Positions 23,900-32,689 of a stretch of DNA of 64,000 nucleotides are shown here, one piece after another. A program made the translations under genes and the position numbers. Origin of the DNA: Streptomyces cucumeris (GTDB taxonomy: Bacteria > Actinomycetota > Actinomycetes > Streptomycetales > Streptomycetaceae). The DNA lies in the NCBI RefSeq assembly GCF_024295805.1, contig NZ_JANCLX010000014.1, positions 1-64,000 of the forward strand, in the 5' to 3' direction. The notes beneath the pieces were generated by a model that was not told the origin of the DNA, ran no database searches, and worked only from the letters and a program-made list of their open reading frames with translations. The stretch's first letter is position 1; each line of letters opens with the position of its first letter.

Positions 23900-24404
23900 C
23901 TTCTCTGGACAGGAAGACCGGGGTCGGACCTTGGCCGGGGAGGCCGACATACCCGACCTGGGGCGGATTGCAGAGCGGCACGCGAAGGGGGAATCCCTGG
24001 CAGCCCTGGCGAACGAGCTCGGTGTCAGCTCCCGCTTCTTGCGGTCCCGCCTTCGCGAGATCCGGTATGGGGAGATCGCAAAACGGTATCAAATCATCGA
24101 ACGATACACGCAGGAGCAGGAGCCTGCGACGAGTATTGCCAAAGATCTCCGTGCGCGTGGCGTATCCATTGACCTCTGGCAGGTCTACGACATCCTGAAG
24201 AAGGCGGGAGTGCCTCGCAGGAAAGGGGGCGGCGCCAAGTGCCGGATCCCCGACCTGAGTGACCTCGCACGCAGGCACGCTCGAGGAAGGGGGGAGTCGC
24301 TGGTGGCTTTGGCTGATGAGGTCGGAGTTCACCCGGATACCTTGCGGATCCACTTGAGGGAAGCGCGCAAGAGGAAGAAGTCGGAGAGCTCCGGCGGCAG
24401 TTGA
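23889..24404 (+). CDS. Modular helix-turn-helix protein (three HTH units)
   Basis: 171 aa. It has an alternating A-B-A design. Unit A (DLGRIAERHAKGESLAALAN, residues ~23-58) and a second A (~128-164) share the pattern DL..LA.R.A.G.GESL..LA.E.GV. Unit B (~60-112) has RY...I..DLRARGVS...VYDILKKAGVP. Two paralogues follow in this region. Probably DNA binding. The start overlaps the lipoprotein 3' end by 11 bases and has no clear ribosome site. Confidence 0.7.
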   Translation: MGPDFSGQEDRGRTLAGEADIPDLGRIAERHAKGESLAALANELGVSSRFLRSRLREIRYGEIAKRYQIIERYTQEQEPATSIAKDLRARGVSIDLWQVYDILKKAGVPRRKGGGAKCRIPDLSDLARRHARGRGESLVALADEVGVHPDTLRIHLREARKRKKSESSGGS

Positions 24405-24427
24405 ACACCGTACAGCCAGGGGAACTG

Positions 24428-24997
24428 ATGGAGACACTGCTCGTGTGTAAGCGCATTCGAAGTCGAGGCACGGTGGTCCGAGTGAGCGTCCACAAGCCGG
24501 GGTGCCGGATCGCCCCCACCCACACGCACAGATGCGCGGACGGTTCGGTGTGGGAGGTGAGCAGACTCTCTCGAGGAGAGGTCTTCAGGGAGCTGGCCGT
24601 CCGTCAGACTCGAAGCACGCAGATCTCGCGGATCTGCGTGCAGTGCGGTGGCTTGGCCGAGCCCATTCCGAGGGATGAGGTTGTACGGCGCTACAGAGAC
24701 AAGGGGGAGCTCGTCGAGACCATCGTGCGTGATCTCCGCTCCCGGGGTATCACAACCTCCCAGGCGACGCTCTACACGATTCTCCGCGAGGAGGGTGTGC
24801 CCCGGGTTCGGTCCAAGGGTGCACGCCCCACGAAGGTTCCGGACCTGAAGCAGTTGGCGAAACGTTACGCCAGGGGGCGGGGTGAGTCCCTGTGCAGTCT
24901 GGCCAAAGAGGCGGGTGTAAGCGCCTGCGTCCTCGCTGCTCGACTCGAGGAAGCGGGGCACAAGAAAAGCCCACCCTCCAGGCGGCGGCCGGAGTAG
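24428..24997 (+). CDS. Modular helix-turn-helix protein with Cys/His N-terminus
   Basis: 189 aa, AGGGGAAC before the ATG. Residues 1-~80 carry Cys/His residues (CRIAPTHTHRC and CVQCGG), perhaps a metal-binding cap. Then unit B (VVRRYRDKGELVETIVRDLR, ~83-135) and unit A (DLKQLAKRYARGRGESLCSL, ~145-182), close relatives of the modules in the genes at 23889 and 27203. Likely DNA-binding; role unknown. A terminator follows. Confidence 0.75.
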   Translation: METLLVCKRIRSRGTVVRVSVHKPGCRIAPTHTHRCADGSVWEVSRLSRGEVFRELAVRQTRSTQISRICVQCGGLAEPIPRDEVVRRYRDKGELVETIVRDLRSRGITTSQATLYTILREEGVPRVRSKGARPTKVPDLKQLAKRYARGRGESLCSLAKEAGVSACVLAARLEEAGHKKSPPSRRRPE

Positions 24998-25010
24998 TAC
25001 ACATCAAAGT

Positions 25011-25036
25011 GCCCCCGGCGAGAGGTCGCCGGGGGC
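25011..25036 (+). terminator. Terminator after the HTH pair
   Basis: Stem GCCCCCGGCGA/TCGCCGGGGGC (25011-25021, 25026-25036), 4-base loop; tail GTATTC is only weakly T-rich. Confidence 0.7.
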
Positions 25037-25049
25037 GTATTCAGTTGTT

Positions 25050-25086
25050 GGCTTACGCCAGGACGGCCTTCCTGATCACGTAAGCC
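25050..25086. repeat. Inverted repeat in convergent intergenic gap
   Basis: Arms GGCTTACG/CGTAAGCC (25050-25057, 25079-25086). Lies between the converging HTH and coiled-coil genes; may serve the minus-strand gene as terminator or be a recombination remnant. Confidence 0.4.
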
Positions 25087-25240
25087 GGAAATGTCCAACT
25101 CGGACCTGGTGAAACCGGTCTCACGGCAAAAGAGACGGCCGAAGACTGGGGGGCCCTTCGGCGAGTCCGCAGCGCATTCCCGCCAAGGACCTTATCAGAG
25201 TCATCCGATCGTCAGGACCGTCTTTGTACTCCAGGATGAA

Positions 25241-27037
25241 TTAGTTCGTTTGGTAATTCGGAAGGTGTGGACCCAGGTACCCAATGTAGATCTTTCCAGT
25301 CGACCCATTGGTGTCGTCGTAAAAATGCATCCTGGGTGCCGGAGGCTTCCCCGAGCCAATGCGAATATGTGATTCCATCAACACCCAGCCATCCCTGCTG
25401 ACACTCTTTTCTACGGGGAGTACGCGGGCGTTCCTGAAGCGGGGGTTCGACATGACACCCTGGGATTCGCTACCGCTGTACCGCATTTTCGGAATAGCAC
25501 GTCTTGCCAGCGGATCCTGGAGGTAGAGATCAAAGTGGGGTACTGCGTCTGCACCGCGTTCCTTCTTCATGCGGGCGTATTCGTCGAGTGCCTGGATGGC
25601 CCTCCAGGACCATCGAATCCAGGTCTTCTCCTGATCCTGCCCACGCAACTTGTCCACCCCGGACTCTAGCCTTCCGAGTACCACATACTCCAGGGAAGAA
25701 CTCTCATCAAAGATGTCATCCCAACTCGTGATGTCTACTTCATTGATTTCCGCTGGGGCAGCCTCGAGCGCCCCTTCGAAGCGGGCCAGTTCGCGCCGCA
25801 GTTGGTCATTTTCTCGGCGCAGGGAGCTTAGCTCTTGATTTTGTTCGTCCATCAACTCCTCGGCGGCCTGCACCTCTTGCTCGGCGGCTTCGCGGGCCCG
25901 CATTGCCTCACCTAGGTCGCTATTCTCGACCATCTGAAGAAGCTGGGAAAGGTCCCTCTCTGCCTCCTTTGCATTTTCAAGCGCCTTCTCCTCTCTCGCT
26001 TCGGCGGCCTTGGCCACCTCCACCAGCTTCTTGCAATGCTCCTTGAACTTTTCAGCGAAGCCCTGAGTAGCGGTGAGTGCTTTGACTAGTTCGGATTTTT
26101 CATTTTCCAGTCGCTCAATTGTGTCCGCAGCCTTGCTCAGCATTTCGGATTCCGACAGCAAGCTCCATTCGTTGCGAAGTTCCTCCATGGCGTCTGAATT
26201 GACTTCCATAACCCCGCTTGAGAGCATCTTGGTCAATGCAGTAGAAATCGACTCAAGGTCACCACCCTGGGCAAGTGGTGGACGCATGGGAAAAGTCAGT
26301 TCTGACACCTGGAAGCCGCGTCGCCGCTTGGCCGGAAGTACGATCGCCGCACCACCGCGAGGAAGGTGTGCCTTGTGGCGACTGAGTATGCGATTAATGG
26401 CCTCTCGGCATGGTTCATCCATGACGCGGATCTCAAGAATCCTCCCATAGAGGCTAGCTGGCAGACGAGGGATGAGGGGCGTGACCCGAGAGGTTTCTTC
26501 CCTCCTCCAGGGTTCCTGGTCCTCGCTGGTGAAAACCGGAACAAGCCAGGGCAGTTTGGATACAGAGTTGATGAGTGAAGGAATGCTCTCCATTCGGGTG
26601 TTATGAATATGCAGGCTAGTGCATCCCGCATACTCAAGGGCCGCGTAATTCACCTTCATCCTCTTGCTTAGAAAAACCTGAAGCGGTGAAGGCCAGGATG
26701 CGCTCCAAGAGCTACCGTCCGCATTGGCGTACACATACCACTGCCCATAAAGGGGTGAAGTTTCGGGGTCGTATTCCCGAGGATCAGGGATCACTGGATT
26801 CTTGCTGTTCGCGCCAGGCTGGACGTGAATGCTCAGGCGACCCCGCACTTGAGCTCCGTCAACCTTCCATGCGGCGTCGTACGACCACCAGCTCCCATCG
26901 AAGCTCGGGGCCAAGCCGTGCCTCTCGATGATCGGATTTGCGTTGAGGTGCTCAACCACTTGATCAATACTGGGGAGCACGTCGAGCATCCCCGAGCTGT
27001 ACCAACCTGCCTCACGGAGCGGAGACTTCTCTGTCAT
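25241..27037 (-). CDS. Large coiled-coil protein of unknown function, possible moron
   Basis: 598 aa, start M-T-E-K with GGAAGGAC upstream. N-terminal ~230 residues form an alpha/beta region with Trp-rich beta segments; residues ~285-440 are a long Glu/Ala/Lys coiled coil; the C-terminus carries a distinct small domain ending MHFYDDTNGSTGKIYIGYLG then PHLPNYQTN. I have the impression that this last motif recurs at the ends of actinobacterial proteins, but I cannot name the family. The gene is visibly richer in A/T than its neighbours, is transcribed alone against them, and is flanked by the modular HTH genes, which fits late acquisition. Defence or exclusion is a guess. Confidence 0.8.
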   Translation of the reverse strand: MTEKSPLREAGWYSSGMLDVLPSIDQVVEHLNANPIIERHGLAPSFDGSWWSYDAAWKVDGAQVRGRLSIHVQPGANSKNPVIPDPREYDPETSPLYGQWYVYANADGSSWSASWPSPLQVFLSKRMKVNYAALEYAGCTSLHIHNTRMESIPSLINSVSKLPWLVPVFTSEDQEPWRREETSRVTPLIPRLPASLYGRILEIRVMDEPCREAINRILSRHKAHLPRGGAAIVLPAKRRRGFQVSELTFPMRPPLAQGGDLESISTALTKMLSSGVMEVNSDAMEELRNEWSLLSESEMLSKAADTIERLENEKSELVKALTATQGFAEKFKEHCKKLVEVAKAAEAREEKALENAKEAERDLSQLLQMVENSDLGEAMRAREAAEQEVQAAEELMDEQNQELSSLRRENDQLRRELARFEGALEAAPAEINEVDITSWDDIFDESSSLEYVVLGRLESGVDKLRGQDQEKTWIRWSWRAIQALDEYARMKKERGADAVPHFDLYLQDPLARRAIPKMRYSGSESQGVMSNPRFRNARVLPVEKSVSRDGWVLMESHIRIGSGKPPAPRMHFYDDTNGSTGKIYIGYLGPHLPNYQTN

Positions 27038-27132
27038 CTTTGGAGTCCTTCCGGTAGGGAACCCATCTTGCCTCATCGGAGCCGTCTGGAGGCAAGGATG
27101 CGGACAGGCCCGGCTCCCAGGCGTCACCATTT

Positions 27133-27142
27133 GGCCTAGGTC
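27133..27142 (+). promoter_or_regulatory. GGCCTAGGTC palindrome (copy 3) between divergent genes
   Basis: GGCCTAGGTC follows CCATTT. The HTH gene at 27203 starts 60 bases downstream; the coiled-coil gene starts 95 bases away on the other strand. A TAAAAT hexamer (27160-27165) further downstream could be a -10, which would place this copy near the -35 region, unlike the others. Confidence 0.6.
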
Positions 27143-27202
27143 GGTCCGCTCGGCTTGGTAAAATAGTCATGAAAGGAAGCACGCGGGGAGGGGAACTAGC
27201 GA

Positions 27203-28210
27203 ATGGGGCACAAGTGGATTCCGGATCTGGAAGACCTGGCCAAGCGGTATAACGCGGGGGAAGGGGAGAGCTTGGGGCTGCTGGCCCGTGAGGCTGGAGT
27301 CAGGCCGACTCTGCTGCGGACCCGCCTCATAGAGGCCGGGTACATCACAAGCAGCAAGGGGGCGCAGCAGGAACGCAGGGACCGGGGTGTCTGCTGGGTG
27401 CCCGTCGAAAGGATCGCCAAGGAAATCCTCGACAAGCAGGTACCTGTCGAAGTCGCCATCTCGTACTTCCAGGTCGAAGGCATCACGCTCGACGAAGACG
27501 TGATCGCTGACGTAATCCGGCGGGCGAAACGGCTCCGCTCCCTGGCTCAGCGCGAGGAGAGGAGCCAGATGAGGAGGCCCTCCGGAAAGCAGACTCTCCT
27601 CACCCCGGAAAAGCTGTCGGAACTTGCCATCCGGCACGCCGAAGGCAAGGGTCCATCCGTGGAGGCGCTGGCCGAGGTGACGGGGGTATCGGCCAGCGCC
27701 CTCAAGGCGAAGCTCCGGAGCGCCGGGTACGTAACCGCCACTAGAGCCACCTGGATCAATCGTCAGGTTCGGCTCCTGACAGGGCAGATGGTCCGCATGT
27801 ACCAGGATGAAGCGCAAGACATTCCCGCCATCATGCGCTACCTCGCACGGCATGACGTCCACATCACCCCGGACCGGGTGCGCCGGACCCTGAAGGAGCA
27901 AGGTGTCACCATGCGGCCAGAGCTCCCCCCGCACCCAATCAGGATGAAGCGTCATTCGCCTGCCAAAGTTCAGGTGGTGAAACGTGGCAGACCGAAGAGC
28001 CGCCACCAGCAGCTGGCCGAAGACCGCGGCTCGGAACTGGCCCGCCGCATTCTCGAGGGAGGCGAGACCATCCGGGACATCGCGAAGGAGCTGAAGGTGG
28101 ATCACATCCAGCTCTCGGCGGCACTAAAGCGCAGCGGCCATCTGCCCAACATGAACCTCCAGCGGTACCGCGCCCGGATGCGGACGCAGCGGGCATCGAC
28201 GGAGGGGTGA
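27203..28210 (+). CDS. Modular helix-turn-helix protein (five HTH units)
   Basis: 335 aa, GGGAGGGG site. Module order A-B-A-B-A: A1 (DLEDLAKRYNAGEGESLGLL, ~8-47), B1 (~66-110), A2 (KLSELAIRHAEGKGPSVEAL, ~135-173), B2 (~192-240), A3 (LARRILEGGETIRDIAKELK, ~277-315). Each A is a helix-turn-helix with LA.E.GV at the turn. Basic linkers (KRGRPKSRHQQ) resemble AT-hook-like contacts. A protein of this design could bind an extended or repeated DNA site. Its own promoter region has the GGCCTAGGTC palindrome. Confidence 0.8.
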   Translation: MGHKWIPDLEDLAKRYNAGEGESLGLLAREAGVRPTLLRTRLIEAGYITSSKGAQQERRDRGVCWVPVERIAKEILDKQVPVEVAISYFQVEGITLDEDVIADVIRRAKRLRSLAQREERSQMRRPSGKQTLLTPEKLSELAIRHAEGKGPSVEALAEVTGVSASALKAKLRSAGYVTATRATWINRQVRLLTGQMVRMYQDEAQDIPAIMRYLARHDVHITPDRVRRTLKEQGVTMRPELPPHPIRMKRHSPAKVQVVKRGRPKSRHQQLAEDRGSELARRILEGGETIRDIAKELKVDHIQLSAALKRSGHLPNMNLQRYRARMRTQRASTEG

Positions 28211-28223
28211 GCGCAAGATTTCG

Positions 28224-28250
28224 CCCCCGCCTAGGCCACTAGGCGGGGGT
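28224..28250 (+). terminator. Terminator of modular HTH gene
   Basis: Perfect 11-bp stem CCCCCGCCTAG/CTAGGCGGGGG (28224-28234, 28239-28249), loop GCCA, then TAATTCTGCTT. The left arm and loop contain CCTAGGCC, a partial match to the palindrome motif. Confidence 0.85.
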
Positions 28251-28374
28251 AATTCTGCTTGTCCGACCACCCCTAGGAAGCCGAAGTGGTTGGCTACTTT
28301 CAGCCTATCAGGACCAATCTGGGTCATGTGGCGCCCACTGTGAATGTGGCCGATGCCCCTCGATGCTGGCCAGA

Positions 28375-29127
28375 TCATGCATCGAAGTCGTACTCCAGGA
28401 CGTACGAGGCGGCATCGAGCGTCATTTCGTTGACCTCCACCGGGCGACCCTCACCTGTGAACGCGGTCCGACGAATAAGGATGACCGGCGTACCTGTAGG
28501 GATGTGCAGCACTGTCGTCTCGGCTTTCACGGGCATGCGTGAGCAGACTTCCTCTCGGAAGCGTGCGGGCCCATGTCCAAGCTCGGCGAGCCTGGCGTAG
28601 ATGCCGCCCGGCCCGGTGTCCTTCCGGAGGATTACGGACCCCGCGACCACCGACATAGGGAGATAGCTCGCTGCAAGCAGGACTGGCTTGCCGTCAAGAA
28701 CGAAGCGTCGACGCCGGACGCATACCGCCTCGCCCCCAAGATTCAAGATTGCACCGATTCGCTCCGGGGCCACCTCCTCTGACACCGTGACTTGATCGAC
28801 GTCGAGCGCACGGTCTTCAATATCCGCCGCCGCTACGGAGCGCCCGCTACCCCACTGTTCCCGCGACAGGCGGCGGGGGGTCTGGCGCCTGAGTGGGCGG
28901 CGAGGGAAGGTCCGGACGAACACGCCAGCACCTTTACGCGCGTCGGCAATGCCTTCACTTCGAAGCTCGCCCAGCGCGCGGCGGGCGGTCATACGGGCCA
29001 CACCGTGCGTGACCATCACTTCGCTCTCGCTTGGAAGCCGGTCACCAGGTTCGTACATGCCTGACTGGATCGCCTCGCGCAAGGCATCTGCGATCTGCTC
29101 ATACTTCGGCCGACGATTGCTGGTCAC
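28375..29127 (-). CDS. GntR-family regulator, HutC subfamily (UTRA domain)
   Basis: 250 aa. N-terminal winged helix (KYEQIADALREAIQSGMYEP, then RLPSESEVMVTHGVARMTAR, wing ending GAGVFVR; residues ~8-72). C-terminal UTRA-type ligand domain with RRRRFVLDGKPVLLAASYLP and VEVNEMTLDAASYVLEYDF. Similar Streptomyces integrative-element repressors (KorSA type) belong to this superfamily. It overlaps the upstream gene by ATGA. Target and ligand unknown. Confidence 0.9.
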   Translation of the reverse strand: MTSNRRPKYEQIADALREAIQSGMYEPGDRLPSESEVMVTHGVARMTARRALGELRSEGIADARKGAGVFVRTFPRRPLRRQTPRRLSREQWGSGRSVAAADIEDRALDVDQVTVSEEVAPERIGAILNLGGEAVCVRRRRFVLDGKPVLLAASYLPMSVVAGSVILRKDTGPGGIYARLAELGHGPARFREEVCSRMPVKAETTVLHIPTGTPVILIRRTAFTGEGRPVEVNEMTLDAASYVLEYDFDA

Positions 29128-29675
29128 CAGGGCGCTCCGGGCTCGGGCAGGTTCTCGGGCAGCCTCTCGAGCATCTCATCGGTCAGCGTGGCCCTGCCAA
29201 GGTTGAGGAAGATGTCGGCCAGCCTCATCTCGACCCAGGTCTGCACCGGATCGAAACCCCTGGACTTCATGATGCGCTGATACTTCGCCGGGATGTCCAT
29301 GAGAAGTCCGGCGACGTCGTCCAGTCTCGTCTTCTCTCGCATGTCGGTTGCCTGCCTGGTCAGCTCAACCCCCAGCTCGCACCGATCTCCCTTTGCCCGC
29401 CGAGCACGCAGGCGCCCCTGCGGAACGGTAAGGCTGACTGTCTCCTGGTCCAGGGGGATATCCAACCCCGTGTCGGCGCCATGCCACACGCAGGGGGCGT
29501 CGATCATCGCCAGGCACCACTCGATGAACGCCTGCGGGGGAGTGTGCTGCGGGTCCCAACCCCATTCGATTACACACTCGCAGGACTGCTGAACCGGAGT
29601 CCACTGGAGAGGCCCTTGCCGCTCGTCCCGGCGGCCTCGGTTCTTCTTGATGCGTCCCATGGGGAGAGTATGCAT
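29124..29675 (-). CDS. Unknown protein, coupled to GntR regulator
   Basis: 183 aa; an alternative start M-G-R-I lies five codons in. Basic N-terminus (KKNRGRRDERQG), central WCLAMIDAPCVWHGADTG and a helical C-terminus. No domain recognised. The stop overlaps the GntR start, so the two are translated together. Confidence 0.7.
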   Translation of the reverse strand: MHTLPMGRIKKNRGRRDERQGPLQWTPVQQSCECVIEWGWDPQHTPPQAFIEWCLAMIDAPCVWHGADTGLDIPLDQETVSLTVPQGRLRARRAKGDRCELGVELTRQATDMREKTRLDDVAGLLMDIPAKYQRIMKSRGFDPVQTWVEMRLADIFLNLGRATLTDEMLERLPENLPEPGAPW

Positions 29676-29741
29676 GCCCGCTCAGCACCGAGGGGCAGCT
29701 TCTGGCGTCATGGGGGGGCTACCGGACACACCCGGGGACCG

Positions 29742-29957
29742 TCACTGTGCCCGCCGCATGCCCCGGTCATGGAAGCGGCGCAACACCTCCGACAGCTCCT
29801 CTGCGATCCGCTCGTGCTCCTCGGGCAGGAAGCCCTCCGCCCGCCAGTGGAGGAACGACCCTCCCGGTGCCAAGCGGTGGACCATGACGCGCAGCTCGTC
29901 GATGTGGATCGACAGCTCGACGCGATTGAGTTCTGGGGCATGCCTGATGTCAGCCAT
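29742..29957 (-). CDS. Small unknown protein
   Basis: 71 aa: strands (NRVELSIHIDELRVMVHRLA) then a helix (EEHERIAEELSEVLRRFH). No ribosome site; TAGTCT lies six bases before the ATG, so a leaderless transcript is plausible. Function unknown. Confidence 0.65.
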   Translation of the reverse strand: MADIRHAPELNRVELSIHIDELRVMVHRLAPGGSFLHWRAEGFLPEEHERIAEELSEVLRRFHDRGMRRAQ

Positions 29958-30035
29958 CCCGGGAGACTAGCCGGGTCATCCTCAATCTGCCGAGGTGGCC
30001 TCGCAGGGCTCCCCGTCGCCGATACGCTGCGCCTC

Positions 30036-30377
30036 ATGTCTCATGAATGGGAGGCGGGTGGCGAGCCGTGGCTGCGGCGCCATCAGCCCAGCACCACCTT
30101 TGACTCTGAGCCTCAGGCGGTGCAGTGCATGTTCTGTGGGGATCGGACGCTCAAGCGGTCGGTCTCGGATCGTCCTCGGGACCCCGGCCGCCTGGAGCTG
30201 TACTGCGACAACCAGTCCTGTGACGCCCGTGAGATGGTCCTCCTCGTTGTCCGTGATGGCGCTGAGGCCGTCGATCGTTCCGACGTGCGGGCCCTCCGCA
30301 TCATCGATCTGATGGACGGCCGGGAGGGTGAAGTGGAGGACCGACGGATGCGGAAACCCCCTCCGTCCTGGGAGTGA
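30036..30377 (+). CDS. Zinc-ribbon protein, conserved in actinobacterial elements
   Basis: 113 aa. CMFCGDRTLKRS...GRLELYCDNQSCDAREMVLLVV has two Cys pairs with the GRLELYCDN..CDARE pattern common in Streptomyces phage and plasmid proteins. No ribosome site; TACGCT seven bases before the ATG suggests a leaderless start. Divergent from 29742-29957. Confidence 0.8.
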   Translation: MSHEWEAGGEPWLRRHQPSTTFDSEPQAVQCMFCGDRTLKRSVSDRPRDPGRLELYCDNQSCDAREMVLLVVRDGAEAVDRSDVRALRIIDLMDGREGEVEDRRMRKPPPSWE

Positions 30378-30386
30378 CCGGAGGGG
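30358..30386 (+). terminator. Hairpin across the stop codon
   Basis: CCCCTCCG/CGGAGGGG (30358-30365, 30379-30386); the stop of the 30036 gene is in the loop. No T-tract. Confidence 0.5.
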
Positions 30387-30459
30387 CCCACGTGTAGAGC
30401 CGACAGCGAATTTTTCTGCCAACCTGATTTCGCCGATCAAGTCGTCTGTCCAGTTTCCT

Positions 30460-30491
30460 GCCCCCAGGAAGGGCTGATACCCCCTGGGGGC
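30460..30491 (-). terminator. Hairpin downstream of the 30514 gene
   Basis: GCCCCCAGG/CCTGGGGGC (30460-30468, 30483-30491). Placed 22 bases after the minus-strand stop; probably terminates that gene and, from the other side, the 30036 gene. Confidence 0.6.
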
Positions 30492-30513
30492 GATCCTCGA
30501 TTGCCGCGCGGCG

Positions 30514-30894
30514 TCAGGCGTTCCGGCTGCCATCGTCGCCGTCGCTGTCCCCGTGATCTTCAGGATCGTTGTTCAGCTCCGGAAACAACTCGGCTCGGAG
30601 GATTCCGATCCGCTCCCCGTCGCGCGAGATGAGCGCGTGCAGGCTGGTCCGGCCATCCGTACGAGGCGTCTCGGCGATCGTGGCTCCGAGATGGGCGGCC
30701 CATGCGGTGAGGGTGGCCCGCTGCTCCTTGATTGTCGTTCCGAGTCCGTGCACCTCGCCGGTAAGGGCGCCCGTGGTGGCGAGCGTCCAGGTGAGGGGCG
30801 GGAGGCCGTTGTCTCGGCCTTCAGTGATCAGCTCACCGAGGATGCGGTGCGCAGCGGCCTGCCAGCGGTAGGCGTGATCGGCGTTGAGGGGCAT
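30514..30894 (-). CDS. Unknown protein conserved in Streptomyces elements
   Basis: 126 aa. GGAGG six bases before this ATG decides the start (M-P-L-N). HAYRWQAAAHRILGELITEG and LPPLTWTLATTGALTGEVHG resemble a small protein I know from Streptomyces phages and integrative elements, function unassigned. The C-terminus is an acidic Asp/Gly tail. Confidence 0.75.
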   Translation of the reverse strand: MPLNADHAYRWQAAAHRILGELITEGRDNGLPPLTWTLATTGALTGEVHGLGTTIKEQRATLTAWAAHLGATIAETPRTDGRTSLHALISRDGERIGILRAELFPELNNDPEDHGDSDGDDGSRNA

Positions 30895-31190
30895 GGGGTC
30901 CTCCATCAGGCAGCTTGTCCAGCCTTCTGTACTCGGTGGGGGTCGATGACCGGACAGACGCCCGGAGGGCAGCTCCACAAACCTACCGGCTGGTTGTGGT
31001 TCTGAAATTGTGGAGCTGGAGATCTGGATCTCGGGTCAGTCTTGTGGCGAACCCACGCGGCCCACGTGTAGACGGATGCACGTCTGTAACGTGGGACCCA
31101 AATTCATTTTCATTTCTGGAATTGGTTTTCTGGTGGACGAGAATTCTGGCGGCTAGCGGCGCCGAACTCGCTGGGTTTACTCCGTGTCAG
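30895..31190. other. Gene-free leader of the large intergenic region
   Basis: No credible ORF. Composition is still phage-like at first, then drifts toward A/T (AAATTCATTTTCATTTCTGG near 31100). One hairpin is visible: the CACGT-containing segments at ~31060 and ~31090. Confidence 0.5.
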
Positions 31191-32203
31191 GCTGCGCCGC
31201 TTCGCTGCCTCGCTTGCTCGCATGTCTTCTGCTTTGAATGTGTGCATGTCTCTGTGTGTTCACGTGAGATATAGAGTGTGTGTACATATCATGCGTGTCT
31301 CTTCTTTCTTTCCTCTGTCTTGCTTGCCTCCCTTTCTTCTGCTGCTCATTGCTGCTGCCTTCCTTCTCCTTTGTTCTGTGTGTCTTTCCTGTGTGTCATT
31401 GGTGGTGTAGATGACGATGGGTTGGTCCGACCTTTTCCCTGTTTAGTCTCGAGGGCTTTCCTGTCTGCCTGCCTTTCCTCGCGCATTGCTGCGCCCCTCG
31501 TTTCCCTGCATTCCTCTGTGTGTGCATGAAGAGAGAAGCGGAGTACTCGAGAGAGGGCACGCATGCAATCCACTGCCTTCCTTCTTTGCCTGCCTCGCTG
31601 CGCCCCTCCTCCTCCCGCTCTCTCCCCTCTGCCTTGCCTGCCTCCCTGTCGTGCACCACATGGCATGCCTCCACTCTCGAGCTTGACATGTGCCTGTCAT
31701 TCACCAGGCAGGCAGAGATACCGGCAACCACGAACCACCACCCCTTAGCAGCCAGCGCCGCGCCCGCACCCCCAACCACCGACCCTCCAGCACCGGGCAC
31801 CCCCGCCCCTCACCTCTCACCACATGGACCTACGTGTCACACCATGCGCTGCGCCCCCTTCTCTCACGTGCCTCCCTCTGCACACCCCCTCAACCTCCGG
31901 CCAGCCTCCCTCCCCCTCACCTCCCACCCTCCCCTCCCTACTCATTACCTATCAATACAGACATAGCTACACATCATGAACTATGGGAGCAGCCCCGAAT
32001 GCTACGCCCCATATCCCCTGGTCAAAGGCCATGCAGACAGAGATTCCGGCATATAGGACAGCGTTCTGACCTGCTGCTTCCCTCCAGCCGGTACGAGTTT
32101 CGGGAGAGAGAAATACAGGCTCAATCAATCCCATGCGTAATGAACAGGGTGTAATCCACTCTTCGAAACAAACACATACATACACACCTGCATACACAAG
32201 AAC

Positions 32204-32259
32204 TGGACATACGGGACAAGAGTAGATGTACACGTATGTATGAGTGGACATATTGGACA
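32204..32259 (+). repeat. Two imperfect direct repeats
   Basis: TGGACATACGGGACA (32204-32218) and TGGACATATTGGACA (32245-32259) match at 13 of 15 positions, 41 bases apart. They flank TGTACACGTATGTATG. They could be iteron-like binding sites. Confidence 0.4.
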
Positions 32260-32530
32260 TGAGCTCCTGCCCGGCACCTCCTTTCTCTCCCCCGGAACCC
32301 TCCCTGACTCTGTCCGTTCTATCCGTTTCATGGAGGTATGACGTGTGACCTGGGCCACATTTTGCAGGAATAGATCACTCCACTTCCATTTGCTCCAGTC
32401 GTTCCTTCAGCAAACTTGGATCCCCTTCTGTCTCGTATGTCCGTTTCATCAAGCAGGCTGGGAGGTTCGGCACCCTATCTGACCTGCACAAATAGATTGG
32501 CCTCTCGCATCACTGCAGATCAGACCATAT

Positions 32531-32540
32531 GGCCTAGGCC
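32531..32540 (+). promoter_or_regulatory. GGCCTAGGCC palindrome (copy 4), no gene nearby
   Basis: Perfect 10-bp palindrome following CCATAT. No ORF begins within the next several hundred bases. If it is a promoter, its transcript would be non-coding or a very long leader to the 33580 gene. Confidence 0.5.
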
Positions 32541-32689
32541 GTTATCTACCTGTTACCACATTCACAGTTCTTACAGGTCAGCGCACATGCGGCTAGGAAG
32601 TTGGGGATCACGACCCTCAAGCCTAGAAACCCTGTGACCTGCTGCTTTGTCGTTCTGAGCCCATTCACCTTTGCCGTTGCTTACGTAAT

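Noticed and set aside
28224..28250. CCTAGGCC as another operator copy
   Set aside because: It is part of a perfect terminator stem and loop and is not followed by a gene; not counted among the ten sites.
31346..31966. Open frames in the pyrimidine-rich island
   Set aside because: Open only because of low-complexity C/T and G/A runs; no codon bias, ribosome site or sensible protein.
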